5,746 nt of DNA. Source: Caulobacter sp. B11. GTDB taxonomy: Bacteria; Pseudomonadota; Alphaproteobacteria; Caulobacterales; Caulobacteraceae. Shown piece after piece: positions 1 through 5,746 of the stretch. The notes beneath the pieces are model-generated. The model was given only the letters and a program-made list of their open reading frames with translations. It had not been told where the DNA came from and made no database searches. Position 1 is the stretch's first letter; each line of letters starts with the position of its first letter. The stretch lies in contig NZ_PEGG01000100.1 of the NCBI RefSeq assembly GCF_002737765.1, forward strand, positions 1 to 5,746, read 5' to 3'. The position numbers and the translations under genes are program-made.

Positions 1-1079
1 GTCCACAGCTTCTGGGCTGCTATGTAGTCGAACCACCGTGGATCCTGGACGGCTGTGATTACGACATCCCATAGGTCCCGCTTGTTTGTGAACAGCCAGG
101 AGACGATCGATAGCTCGAGCTCGCTCCTTCCCTCGAACGGAGTTTCCAGCAGAGCCTTCGCCTTGCGCCGCCGCCATGCTTTGGGTTGTTCGACGAGGTC
201 AGCGAGCGCGCCAAGATCGCGCCAGAGCGCAGCATGGCGGTCAGCTTCACCCTTGCGTCCCCGTCGGTAGCCTAACGGCCGCACGGCGATGGGTGCCCAA
301 CGATCCCCCTCGCCGGAGCCGGCCTCGTCGAAGGCGTCGAGCGCATAGACCGGCTGCAAGTCGCTGAACCGCTCGCGATCAGCTTCGAGGACGTTGAGGA
401 AATATCGGATCGGCGCGTCGCCCGCGCTGTAACCGACCAGCACGAGGGTTTTGCATCGCACGAGGTCGAACAGAAACCGGGCGGCCCACCCGGACCGCAT
501 GTAGGCCTCGCCATACTCGGCGCTCGTAAGCACAAGCGGCGTTCCCGCGATTTTCACCACAGGATCGTCAAGACGGCCGTGGAGATGGATGATTCCGCCA
601 AAATCGTCCGCTCCCGGCAGCGGCAATGCTTGGCCCGCGAAACTTTCGCCAGCCGCAACCCCAGCGTCCTCCACCTCATCCAGCGCGCGCTCGAAGAAGG
701 TGTCGAAATTCGTGGTGACGATGGCAACCCGGTTGTCGAGGTTCCTGGACAGGCGAAGGATCGTCTTGTGTTTTTCCAGTTGAGGGTCGGCTACGACTAG
801 GAGGCGGCGCACAGTTTCGTGCATCGCCGAGCGGTTCGACAGCCTCCGCGCCAGCGAGCCCAGCACTTCTTCGTAACGAAAAGCATCGCGGGCTTCACGC
901 TCACCATCCTCAAGGCCGACGCCTAGCTCTTGGAAGACGCGGGTGACCAGGCCTCCAAAGCCAGGAAGCTGAGGCGTACTGACTCCTGCTCCGCAGAGGA
1001 AAAGAACCTTTCCATCCAGTAGCCCGTCGACTAACTCAGTGGGAAAGTCGGGGCCATCCTCGGAAAATCGGAGACCCAT
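1..1079 (-). CDS. SIR2-like (SIR2_2 type) NAD-binding defence protein, C-terminus beyond window
   Basis: The reading frame is open from an ATG at 1079 to the left edge (359 codons, no stop), so only the N-terminal part is present. Rossmann-type sirtuin motifs are visible in order: GAGVS at residues 30-34, TTNFD at 122-126 (N124 and D126 match the sirtuin N-x-D), HLHG at 165-168 (H167 is the candidate catalytic histidine), and VGYSAGD at 215-221, matching the sirtuin GxS element. In bacteria such domains usually act as NAD+ hydrolases in anti-phage systems (Thoeris ThsA, DSR1/2, SIR2-HerA, SIR2-pAgo); NAD+ depletion is inferred here. After about residue 270 the chain is helical and tryptophan-rich, resembling the start of the long C-terminal region of large SIR2 defence proteins. 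The ATG is the only plausible start: an in-frame TGA lies about 25 codons upstream with no ATG, GTG or TTG between. The ribosome binding site is weak. It is separated by 284 bases from the operon upstream and is probably transcribed independently. Confidence 0.9.
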   Translation of the reverse strand, partial: MGLRFSEDGPDFPTELVDGLLDGKVLFLCGAGVSTPQLPGFGGLVTRVFQELGVGLEDGEREARDAFRYEEVLGSLARRLSNRSAMHETVRRLLVVADPQLEKHKTILRLSRNLDNRVAIVTTNFDTFFERALDEVEDAGVAAGESFAGQALPLPGADDFGGIIHLHGRLDDPVVKIAGTPLVLTSAEYGEAYMRSGWAARFLFDLVRCKTLVLVGYSAGDAPIRYFLNVLEADRERFSDLQPVYALDAFDEAGSGEGDRWAPIAVRPLGYRRGRKGEADRHAALWRDLGALADLVEQPKAWRRRKAKALLETPFEGRSELELSIVSWLFTNKRDLWDVVITAVQDPRWFDYIAAQKLW

Positions 1080-1363
1080 CGTCAGCGCCGACCCGGCCCA
1101 GGGACATCGGGGCCCATTGCGCAGACCACCCGGTCCACGCCCACAACGGTGTCAGTGCTGGGAATTGCTTCGGTCACGCGACGTCCGACTCGGGCAACAG
1201 TGAAATTTCGTCAGCTTAAGTATCGGCCTTTGAAGCTGCATTGGACAGAGTGATCCACTAAGACGCACGCGCTTGGGGATAGCGCCGGAAACCGACGCGG
1301 ACCCGCTGTCGAAGGGAGACGCATCCGGGCACTCCAAGCAACACCCGGCGACCCGAAGGCACC
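1080..1363. other. Intergenic region between the ABC ATPase gene and the SIR2-like gene
   Basis: No convincing gene lies here. The short open frames on either strand have no ribosome binding site and low-complexity, shadow-like translations. A locally AT-richer patch at about 1200-1260 is the most likely place for the SIR2 gene's promoter, but I could not match a good -35/-10 pair. The patch contains the perfect palindrome GAAATTTC (1202-1209) and a 6-base inverted repeat, CAGCTT (1212-1217) with AAGCTG (1233-1238). No hairpin followed by a T run, as expected for a terminator of the upstream operon, is visible. Confidence 0.6.
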
Positions 1364-3316
1364 TTATTTGCCCCGGTAGTATCGGATCAGCGGTTCATGC
1401 TCGATGCTGTCGGGCTGCATGTGACGATCCAAGACATCCACGGCCTGAGACGGGTCTGGCGCGAGGAACTCCTTGTCGATCAGGACCATCTGCGTTGAGG
1501 CCAGCTCACCCGCCTTAAGCTTGTAGAGCATGCGGTAGAACCCCTCGAACTGGTCACGGTTTTCACGCTCGCTGATGTTCTTCATCGCCGAGTCGATGAT
1601 GAGGAGTTCCGGCAGGGGCGCCTCGAGCCGTGTGGCGATCCGGTGCACCGCGATCGCAAAGCAGCATTTGAACAGGGTCTTCTTTCCGCCACTGCTCATC
1701 GAGGTGAATGTCGATACGGTCTGATCGGCGGGGTCTGTGCTGTAGACGGCCGGATAGAAGGAGGGTGGCTCCAGGGCGACGGAGTCCTCTCGGGTGATGC
1801 CAGGCACTCCGGATTGAACAAGGGCGTCGAGGAAGTAGGCACCAAGTTGTTCGAGGCTGCTGCGATCGGACTCCGCAGCGGTGCGGGCCTCCTTCAGCGC
1901 CTCACGCATTACCTGTTCCATGGCCACGATCTGGGCATGGGCCTCCCGTTGCTCGCGCAGCAGATCCGGCAGACGCAGCAACCAGCCGAGGCTATCAAGC
2001 TCGGCCTGGAGCGCTGCGCGCTCCCGCTCCTTGAGCAGGACTGTGGACAGGAAGGCCGAGTCCGCTTCCTCGGCTGCACGGTTACGTTCGACTTCGAGGC
2101 CCGTCTTGAACGCCAGAAGGGCGTCCCGCCTGCGGCGGAGCCGCTCCAAATTGCCGTCGATTGCGCGGATGGCGTCGTCGAGATCGGCCCGTCGGGCTTC
2201 TATGTCCCGCTCGATCGCCGCCTGTTCGGCAGCGTCCGCCAACTCCATCCGATCCTCTTGGCCGCAGACGTCGCAACACAGGCGCGGGCGCTCGGGAAGG
2301 TGTTGCAGGCATCTGGGACAGTCGACGAACTCGACGCCTCCGAGGATGGCGCGCGCGGCCGAAGAGCGCCTAAACTTCAGCCCCAGCATCTCGATTTCGT
2401 TACGGTGCCGGATATGACGCTCCCGGACCTCGGCCAGCTCCCGGGTCGTCTCGTCGATCCGGTTGATGAGACCGCCCAGTTGCGTCGTCTTTCGGGCGAT
2501 CAGGTCCAGTGCATGATCGGTTTGTTGGACCTTCGTCACCTCACGCAGCGTCCGGATGTCCTCGTCGGCGCGTGACAGAGCGAGTTTCAGCGACGCCTCC
2601 CGCTCCGCGATCTGGAGCTCGGAGCCAGCGCCGACATCTTCCAGCGTCTTGGTCAGACTGGTGATCGCGGCGGCCCTCGCCGTTCGGTTGGCCCGCAGTT
2701 GATCGAGCTCGGCCTCCAGATCAGCGACCCGCTCGTCGTGGTAGCCGATGACATAGCGGATCACATCCCGGCTCTTCAGGCGGAGATAGAACTCCGCGTC
2801 CTCCTCAAGATGGAAGAACGAACTGTCGATGTCGTCCTGGTCGAGATAGCAATACCAGAATAGGTCGCGCAGCGAGAGGCGGACCATCTTGCTCTCGGCC
2901 TTCAGCTTGCTCTTGCGAACCCGCGGGGGCTGGATGCCGGACAGCCAGAAAATCAAGTCCGACAGCGTTTCGATGTCCGTCTGGGCGATCACCTCGCCCG
3001 CCGCAGTTCGAGCCGGAATCACGACCGAGTGGACATCGCCGTCGACCGTCCAGCTCGCGAGCACGTTGCTCGCGTCCCGCTGACGCTCGATAGACAGAAC
3101 CGATCGTTCCAGTTCCACCGTTAGGGTCGCACCCACGAACTCCGCCTGCAGGGCAGACGACAGTTGGATCGTCCCACCGAGGCAATAGTCGATGAGTTTC
3201 GCGATACTGGATTTGCCCGCGCCCATCTGCCCCCAGAAGTAGGAGACGTCCGCGAACGTCAGGATCTCCTGACCCTGCCTGAGGTCCAGGACGAGAGACT
3301 TGAGAACGAACTTCAT
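1364..3316 (-). CDS. SMC/Rad50-like ABC ATPase with central zinc ribbon (ABC-3C / LmuB-DdmC type)
   Basis: This 650-residue protein is the ATPase core of the system. Walker A is GQMGAGKS (29-36). A likely Q-loop is Q160 in the YLDQDD segment. Coiled coil fills about 195-320 and 355-490, rich in E, R, A and L heptads. Between the arms sits a zinc ribbon, CPRC (333-336) and CDVC (348-351), with one extra cysteine at 347. The ABC signature is SSGGKK (541-546) and Walker B is LLIIDS (571-576). The size is about half that of canonical SMC or Rad50, as in ABC-3C ATPases and LmuB/DdmC. In that family the ATPase is thought to sense foreign or aberrant DNA and control the nuclease partner; the specific trigger here is unknown. 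Oddities: Walker B has Ser576 where most ABC ATPases have a catalytic Glu, and no clear H-loop histidine is visible (QMVLIDKEF at 609-617). The ATG overlaps the previous gene's TGA as ATGA; the ribosome binding site is weak, so translation is probably coupled. Stop is TAA. Family placement is confident, exact subfamily less so. Confidence 0.93.
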   Translation of the reverse strand: MKFVLKSLVLDLRQGQEILTFADVSYFWGQMGAGKSSIAKLIDYCLGGTIQLSSALQAEFVGATLTVELERSVLSIERQRDASNVLASWTVDGDVHSVVIPARTAAGEVIAQTDIETLSDLIFWLSGIQPPRVRKSKLKAESKMVRLSLRDLFWYCYLDQDDIDSSFFHLEEDAEFYLRLKSRDVIRYVIGYHDERVADLEAELDQLRANRTARAAAITSLTKTLEDVGAGSELQIAEREASLKLALSRADEDIRTLREVTKVQQTDHALDLIARKTTQLGGLINRIDETTRELAEVRERHIRHRNEIEMLGLKFRRSSAARAILGGVEFVDCPRCLQHLPERPRLCCDVCGQEDRMELADAAEQAAIERDIEARRADLDDAIRAIDGNLERLRRRRDALLAFKTGLEVERNRAAEEADSAFLSTVLLKERERAALQAELDSLGWLLRLPDLLREQREAHAQIVAMEQVMREALKEARTAAESDRSSLEQLGAYFLDALVQSGVPGITREDSVALEPPSFYPAVYSTDPADQTVSTFTSMSSGGKKTLFKCCFAIAVHRIATRLEAPLPELLIIDSAMKNISERENRDQFEGFYRMLYKLKAGELASTQMVLIDKEFLAPDPSQAVDVLDRHMQPDSIEHEPLIRYYRGK

Positions 3317-3906
3317 AGAAGGTCACCGTCCATGCCAGTTCCGACGTCGGCGGCGATTTCCTGCCCCCATTTCATTCCCGTTATTTCCGGGACGATCTCG
3401 TAAACGAAGTCCTTGAGCCGGGTACCGGACATGTCGCCCACAGTCTTCATGACGATCGTCGCGCGATCTGCCAGGTCGGCAAAAATCGCTTGTGCTGAGA
3501 GATTATCAGCGAGGGTGCGCCCCTCCTCCGTCAAGCCGATTTCGATCTTCCGTCCCTGGAGTGAAACCGTGAGGAGGCCGCGCGACGTCAACAACGAAAG
3601 CCAGCGCCTGTACCGGCTGTCCCATGGGCCGTAGCGGAATCGGATCATCTTGGTTTCGACGGTCGTCCGCTCTCTGGGTAGGAGGTCAAGGCCCGAGGTC
3701 GATTTCCCCAACCGGAGCAGCGCACGTTCTAGATAGACCGGATAGCGTAGCAAGAAGTCGAGCTTGGCCAGTTTGGTGATGCCCTCGACCGGCTTGGGGG
3801 TCCGGCCGCGTTTGTCCGCACACCGGAGTAGGATGAGCAGCCGCATCAGGTGCAGGCCGTCGGTGTTCTCGGCGCGTGCTGCGGCCTTGAGGAGGCCGAG
3901 GCTCAC
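3313..3906 (-). CDS. Small middle component of ABC-3C/Lamassu-type system, probable winged helix
   Basis: This 197-residue protein has no enzymatic motif, signal peptide or membrane segment. Its N-terminal half (about 15-65) is helical and leucine-rich, with GITKLAKLDFLLRYP at 42-56 resembling a helix-turn-helix segment. Residues about 88-135 (RFRYGPWDSRYRRW, then SRGLLTVSLQGRKIEIGLTEEG) read as a winged-helix unit: helix, two-strand wing, then a helix beginning T-E-E-G. The C-terminus is helical. Winged-helix proteins of this size between an effector and an ABC/SMC ATPase gene are the 'middle component' of ABC-3C systems, and occupy the place of LmuC or DdmB in Lamassu. By analogy they bridge ATPase and effector, like kleisin/kite subunits of SMC complexes; this is inference. 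The GTG start forms a GTGA overlap with the effector's TGA and has a good ribosome binding site seven bases upstream. The stop overlaps the ATPase's ATG. A transcriptional regulator is the alternative, but the tight operon position makes this less likely. Confidence 0.82.
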   Translation of the reverse strand: MSLGLLKAAARAENTDGLHLMRLLILLRCADKRGRTPKPVEGITKLAKLDFLLRYPVYLERALLRLGKSTSGLDLLPRERTTVETKMIRFRYGPWDSRYRRWLSLLTSRGLLTVSLQGRKIEIGLTEEGRTLADNLSAQAIFADLADRATIVMKTVGDMSGTRLKDFVYEIVPEITGMKWGQEIAADVGTGMDGDLL

Positions 3907-5180
3907 GGCCGCTCCTCCTCAACGACGAAGCGCTTGCTCCACCACACGCGGCACGCCCGGGTCAGCATCGCAGCGACGCCCACCAGCACCTCGTAGGGGT
4001 GTCCGCCCAAAAGTGTTCGACGATCAGTCTCGAGACGGCGCAACCGGGCATTGATGTCCGAGAGCATGGCGCCGCCGAACTCTCCGTCCGGCTTCTCCGC
4101 GCCATAGTAGGCCTCGATGCACTCGCCGTGAACGGCCTCCTCGACCTGCAATAGCTGCCGTTCTGCGGTTGCGGGATCGCGCGCCTGTTCCTCCAACAGG
4201 GCGTACTCGGCGGCGCGCTCCTTCGCGGTCATATAGCCGATCGCGCCTTCGAGTCCCCCGGCCTTGAGCTTCTGCTCGAGAACGCCCGCCAGACGGGGAC
4301 CGCCCGGAACGAGGGTTGGCGTACCCAGGTACTGTGGCTGCTTCATTGGCACCGCCGGCGGAGTGAAGACGACGTCGGCGCAGGTGATCCGCTTGCCCGC
4401 GATAACAGGATCCTCGACGTCCTTTGTGAAGACGCTGCGGATGTGCCGAACCGGGTCCGTGACCTGCAAGGAGGCGGCCCTGTGAACGCGGGCCACCAGG
4501 TCGTCCCGCAGATCGGACAATTGGGTCGCGTTCAGGGCCTTACATTCGTCGAGGCTGCCGAGGTGTTCATGTGCGAGGGAGGCATCGAACTCAGATCGGG
4601 AGGGGCCTTTGAGGATCTCGAGCCGCTGCAGGACGTCGAACAGGGTCTGGCGGTCGGCGGCCAGGGTGCCCGCCAGGGCATTAAAGGCTTCAAGAAAAGG
4701 TGCCTTGAGATCCGCCAGGCTTGCGCGGGACCTGATGTGCTCGAGCATAAGGTTAGGGCACCGGCCGCGGCGCTTCTGATCCTTGACGTCATCCCCGACC
4801 TTGTCGACATCCGCGTTCGACACGAAGAAGAACCGCTCTATCTGCGTACTGTAGGTCGTCAACAGATCGACGAACCGACCGATAGAGCGGACGAGCGCAT
4901 CGTCGGTTAGCTTCCACGGACCGTTCTCAGGCGTAGAGGTCTTGATCTGCCATCCGTCGAAAAGACCGGACCGCGCCTCGCAGAGAAGATCCTCGTGGTG
5001 CTCACAGTAGACCCTGACATAGTCAAGCGAGCCGCGCCGGACCGCCGCCAGGATGATGACGCCGTACTGATGCTGATATCGGAAGTTCCGCTCGGATTGG
5101 TCGCCCGGGTCCTCGCTCCGGACCTGATCGATCCTCGACTCTGACAGCACGTCGCTGGCGTTGTCGCTCGAACCCATCAC
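3903..5180 (-). CDS. Cap4/DUF4297-like nuclease effector with ABC-3C C-terminal domain (LmuA/DdmA type)
   Basis: The 425-residue product begins with a hydrophilic leader (1-28), then a nuclease-like domain. RYQHQY (34-39) and a helix precede a strand and the EHHEDLL segment (60-66; E60, E63, D64), followed by FDGWQIKT (74-81; D75, Q78, K80). This E..ED / D..QxK spacing is typical of the DUF4297 PD-(D/E)XK nuclease found in Cap4 and in Lamassu LmuA effectors, which cut double-stranded DNA. Residues about 110-290 are a mixed helical region I cannot assign. The last 130 or so residues form a separate domain ending in HPYEVLVG (394-401) and a WWS motif, consistent with the ABC-3C C-terminal domains that tie interchangeable effectors to the ATPase/middle complex. 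It is the first gene of the operon. The start is GTG at 5180 or the adjacent ATG at 5177; GTG sits 11 bases from a GGAGG, ATG 14, and an in-frame TAA lies just upstream. Nuclease activity is inferred from motifs and not demonstrated. Confidence 0.88.
   Translation of the reverse strand: MMGSSDNASDVLSESRIDQVRSEDPGDQSERNFRYQHQYGVIILAAVRRGSLDYVRVYCEHHEDLLCEARSGLFDGWQIKTSTPENGPWKLTDDALVRSIGRFVDLLTTYSTQIERFFFVSNADVDKVGDDVKDQKRRGRCPNLMLEHIRSRASLADLKAPFLEAFNALAGTLAADRQTLFDVLQRLEILKGPSRSEFDASLAHEHLGSLDECKALNATQLSDLRDDLVARVHRAASLQVTDPVRHIRSVFTKDVEDPVIAGKRITCADVVFTPPAVPMKQPQYLGTPTLVPGGPRLAGVLEQKLKAGGLEGAIGYMTAKERAAEYALLEEQARDPATAERQLLQVEEAVHGECIEAYYGAEKPDGEFGGAMLSDINARLRRLETDRRTLLGGHPYEVLVGVAAMLTRACRVWWSKRFVVEEERP
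3914..3918 (-). promoter_or_regulatory. Shine-Dalgarno GGAGG for the middle component
   Basis: GGAGG on the minus strand lies seven bases before the GTG at 3906. It falls inside the glutamate codons (EEE) that end the nuclease gene. It supports the GTG start and, with the GTGA overlap, suggests re-initiation by ribosomes finishing the upstream gene. Confidence 0.7.
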
Positions 5181-5191
5181 CTGCGGCCGCC

Positions 5192-5196
5192 CCTCC
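5192..5196 (-). promoter_or_regulatory. Shine-Dalgarno GGAGG for the nuclease effector
   Basis: GGAGG within a GGGAGGGG run lies 11 bases before GTG 5180 and 14 bases before ATG 5177. The spacing is long for either, but favours the GTG. The in-frame TAA just upstream rules out a longer protein. Confidence 0.55.
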
Positions 5197-5228
5197 CGCG
5201 TTTATCCGACACTTCTCCGTCTAAAGCG

Positions 5229-5257
5229 ACGCTAGACGTCAGGCGAACACAGATCAA
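5229..5257 (-). promoter_or_regulatory. Possible sigma-70-type promoter of the three-gene operon
   Basis: On the minus strand TTGATC (5257-5252) and TAGCGT (5234-5229) are separated by exactly 17 bases, giving a -35 with four of six and a -10 with three of six consensus matches. A start site near 5222 would leave a leader of about 40 bases carrying the GGAGG. The -10 overlaps an imperfect dyad, GACG...CGTC, around 5228-5240, which could be an operator or chance. The match is weak. Confidence 0.3.
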
Positions 5258-5596
5258 TGAGCACACTCTCTACGCGAGACTGGAAATCGCAAAGCGGGCG
5301 GATGGCGGTCCAGGGAATCGAGGTCAGGCCTGCTCCCAATCCGGCCGGCCCTTTTTGGCCGCGCGCGTCGCCGTATCTCGCGCTCGTCGGGACAACCCAT
5401 GCATCGAAGATCGCACTCGCAAGGTGGGGAACTTGGACTCAAACCTAGAACGACGGTAACAAAAGCCTTCTTTCCGAACCGCTGCTACGAGTCATGAGCA
5501 CCGGCCTTAGGATCCGGTTGGCGGTGCCTTGTTCGCCGCCCGAAAGCAGACCTTCCCAAGGTCAGAGATGAGTCAGGACAAGACCATCCTCAGCGC

Positions 5597-5746
5597 TCAG
5601 CCCCGATCCGAAAACCGCTCAAAGGCCGTGATCTTCTTCATCAGCGGATCGATCTCGCCGCGATAGATCTCAGCCCGCAAGAACGCGATCTCCGCCTCGC
5701 GATCGGCCTCATCGACGTCAATGAACCAGGCTCGCGGCGCCGGCCC
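5597..5746 (-). CDS. C-terminal fragment of an unrecognised protein entering from the right edge
   Basis: The frame is open from the right edge to a TGA at 5599-5597, giving the last 49 residues of a protein whose start lies outside the window. The sequence is charged and helical, with an acidic patch DVDEADREAE at residues 10-19 of the fragment, an amphipathic stretch FLRAEIYRGEIDPLM (22-36), and the tail FERFSDRG. Balanced composition and G/C at third positions argue that it is truly coding. I do not recognise the family, so no function is offered. It is separated from the defence operon by about 416 bases and is probably not part of it. Confidence 0.6.
   Translation of the reverse strand, partial: GPAPRAWFIDVDEADREAEIAFLRAEIYRGEIDPLMKKITAFERFSDRG

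Larger units (their letters stand above)
5181..5596. other. Gene-free stretch upstream of the ABC-3C operon
   Basis: I see no gene in these 416 bases. Short open frames on both strands around 5254-5448 lack a ribosome binding site and recognisable motifs. The right-hand part is less GC-rich (for example 5440-5480). Small dyads exist: CGGCC/GGCCG at 5346-5361 with a six-base loop, and GGCGG/CCGCC at 5520-5540. Neither is followed by a T run, so neither is called a terminator. The left end carries the candidate promoter and ribosome binding site of the operon. Confidence 0.6.

Noticed and set aside
1320..1352. CCGGG/CCCGG dyad after the ATPase stop as a terminator
   Set aside because: A 5-base stem with a 14-base loop and no T tract; not distinguishable from background.
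1643..2575. 310-codon open frame on the plus strand antisense to the ATPase gene
   Set aside because: It is opposite the well-supported ATPase gene with Walker and zinc motifs; its long opening is a by-product of high GC codon bias, and its product shows no domain.
4443..4910. 155-codon plus-strand frame opposite the nuclease gene
   Set aside because: It is antisense to the effector gene, with no motifs and no operon context; treated as a high-GC shadow.
5346..5361. CGGCC/GGCCG hairpin with a T-rich loop as a rho-independent terminator
   Set aside because: The T run is in the loop, not after the stem, on either strand; a 5-base stem is expected by chance in such GC-rich DNA.
5435..5445. Minus-strand GGTTTGAGTCC resembling a tRNA T-arm, a possible tRNA or att site
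   Set aside because: The T-stem pairs at only four of five positions, and I find no matching acceptor, anticodon or D arm at the right distance. No integrase or second copy is visible.
5257..5448. 63-codon plus-strand frame, and a similar minus-strand frame, in the right intergenic region
   Set aside because: No ribosome binding site at sensible spacing, no recognisable domain, unusual composition, and the two frames mirror each other.
1..5746. CRISPR array, insertion sequence or long direct repeats
   Set aside because: No regularly spaced repeats, no transposase-like frame and no terminal inverted repeats with target duplication were seen by reading both strands.

Overview
This is a GC-rich window with strong third-position G/C in every gene I can read. 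GTG starts and the general protein style suggest a proteobacterium, perhaps an alphaproteobacterium, but no marker gene fixes the taxon. All supported genes lie on the minus strand, so transcription runs from high to low coordinates. The content looks like a defence island.

Layout from right to left, in transcription order. At 5597-5746 is the C-terminal 49 codons of an unrecognised protein that enters from the right edge. At 5181-5596 is a 416-base gap without a convincing gene; it holds a possible promoter and a purine-rich ribosome binding site. At 1364-5180 are three genes joined by 4-base stop/start overlaps: (1) a 425-residue protein with an N-terminal Cap4/DUF4297-like PD-(D/E)XK nuclease domain and a distinct C-terminal domain; (2) a 197-residue basic, helix-rich protein with a probable winged helix; (3) a 650-residue SMC/Rad50-like ABC ATPase with a Walker A motif, two coiled-coil arms around a four-cysteine zinc ribbon, an SSGG signature and a Walker B. 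This order and domain content match the ABC-three-component (ABC-3C) conflict systems, which overlap with the Lamassu (LmuA/LmuC/LmuB) and Vibrio DdmABC type of anti-phage and anti-plasmid systems.

At 1080-1363 is a 284-base gap with an AT-richer patch carrying small palindromes. At 1-1079 is the first 359 codons of a SIR2-like NAD-binding protein. It has no stop in the window and continues past the left edge.

Inferred working model: the ABC ATPase and middle protein form a sensor for foreign or abnormal DNA and release or position the Cap4-like nuclease, which cuts DNA. The neighbouring SIR2-like protein is probably a separate NAD+-depleting abortive-infection gene, though co-function with the ABC system cannot be excluded. 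No tRNA, rRNA, CRISPR array, transposase or clear rho-independent terminator was found.
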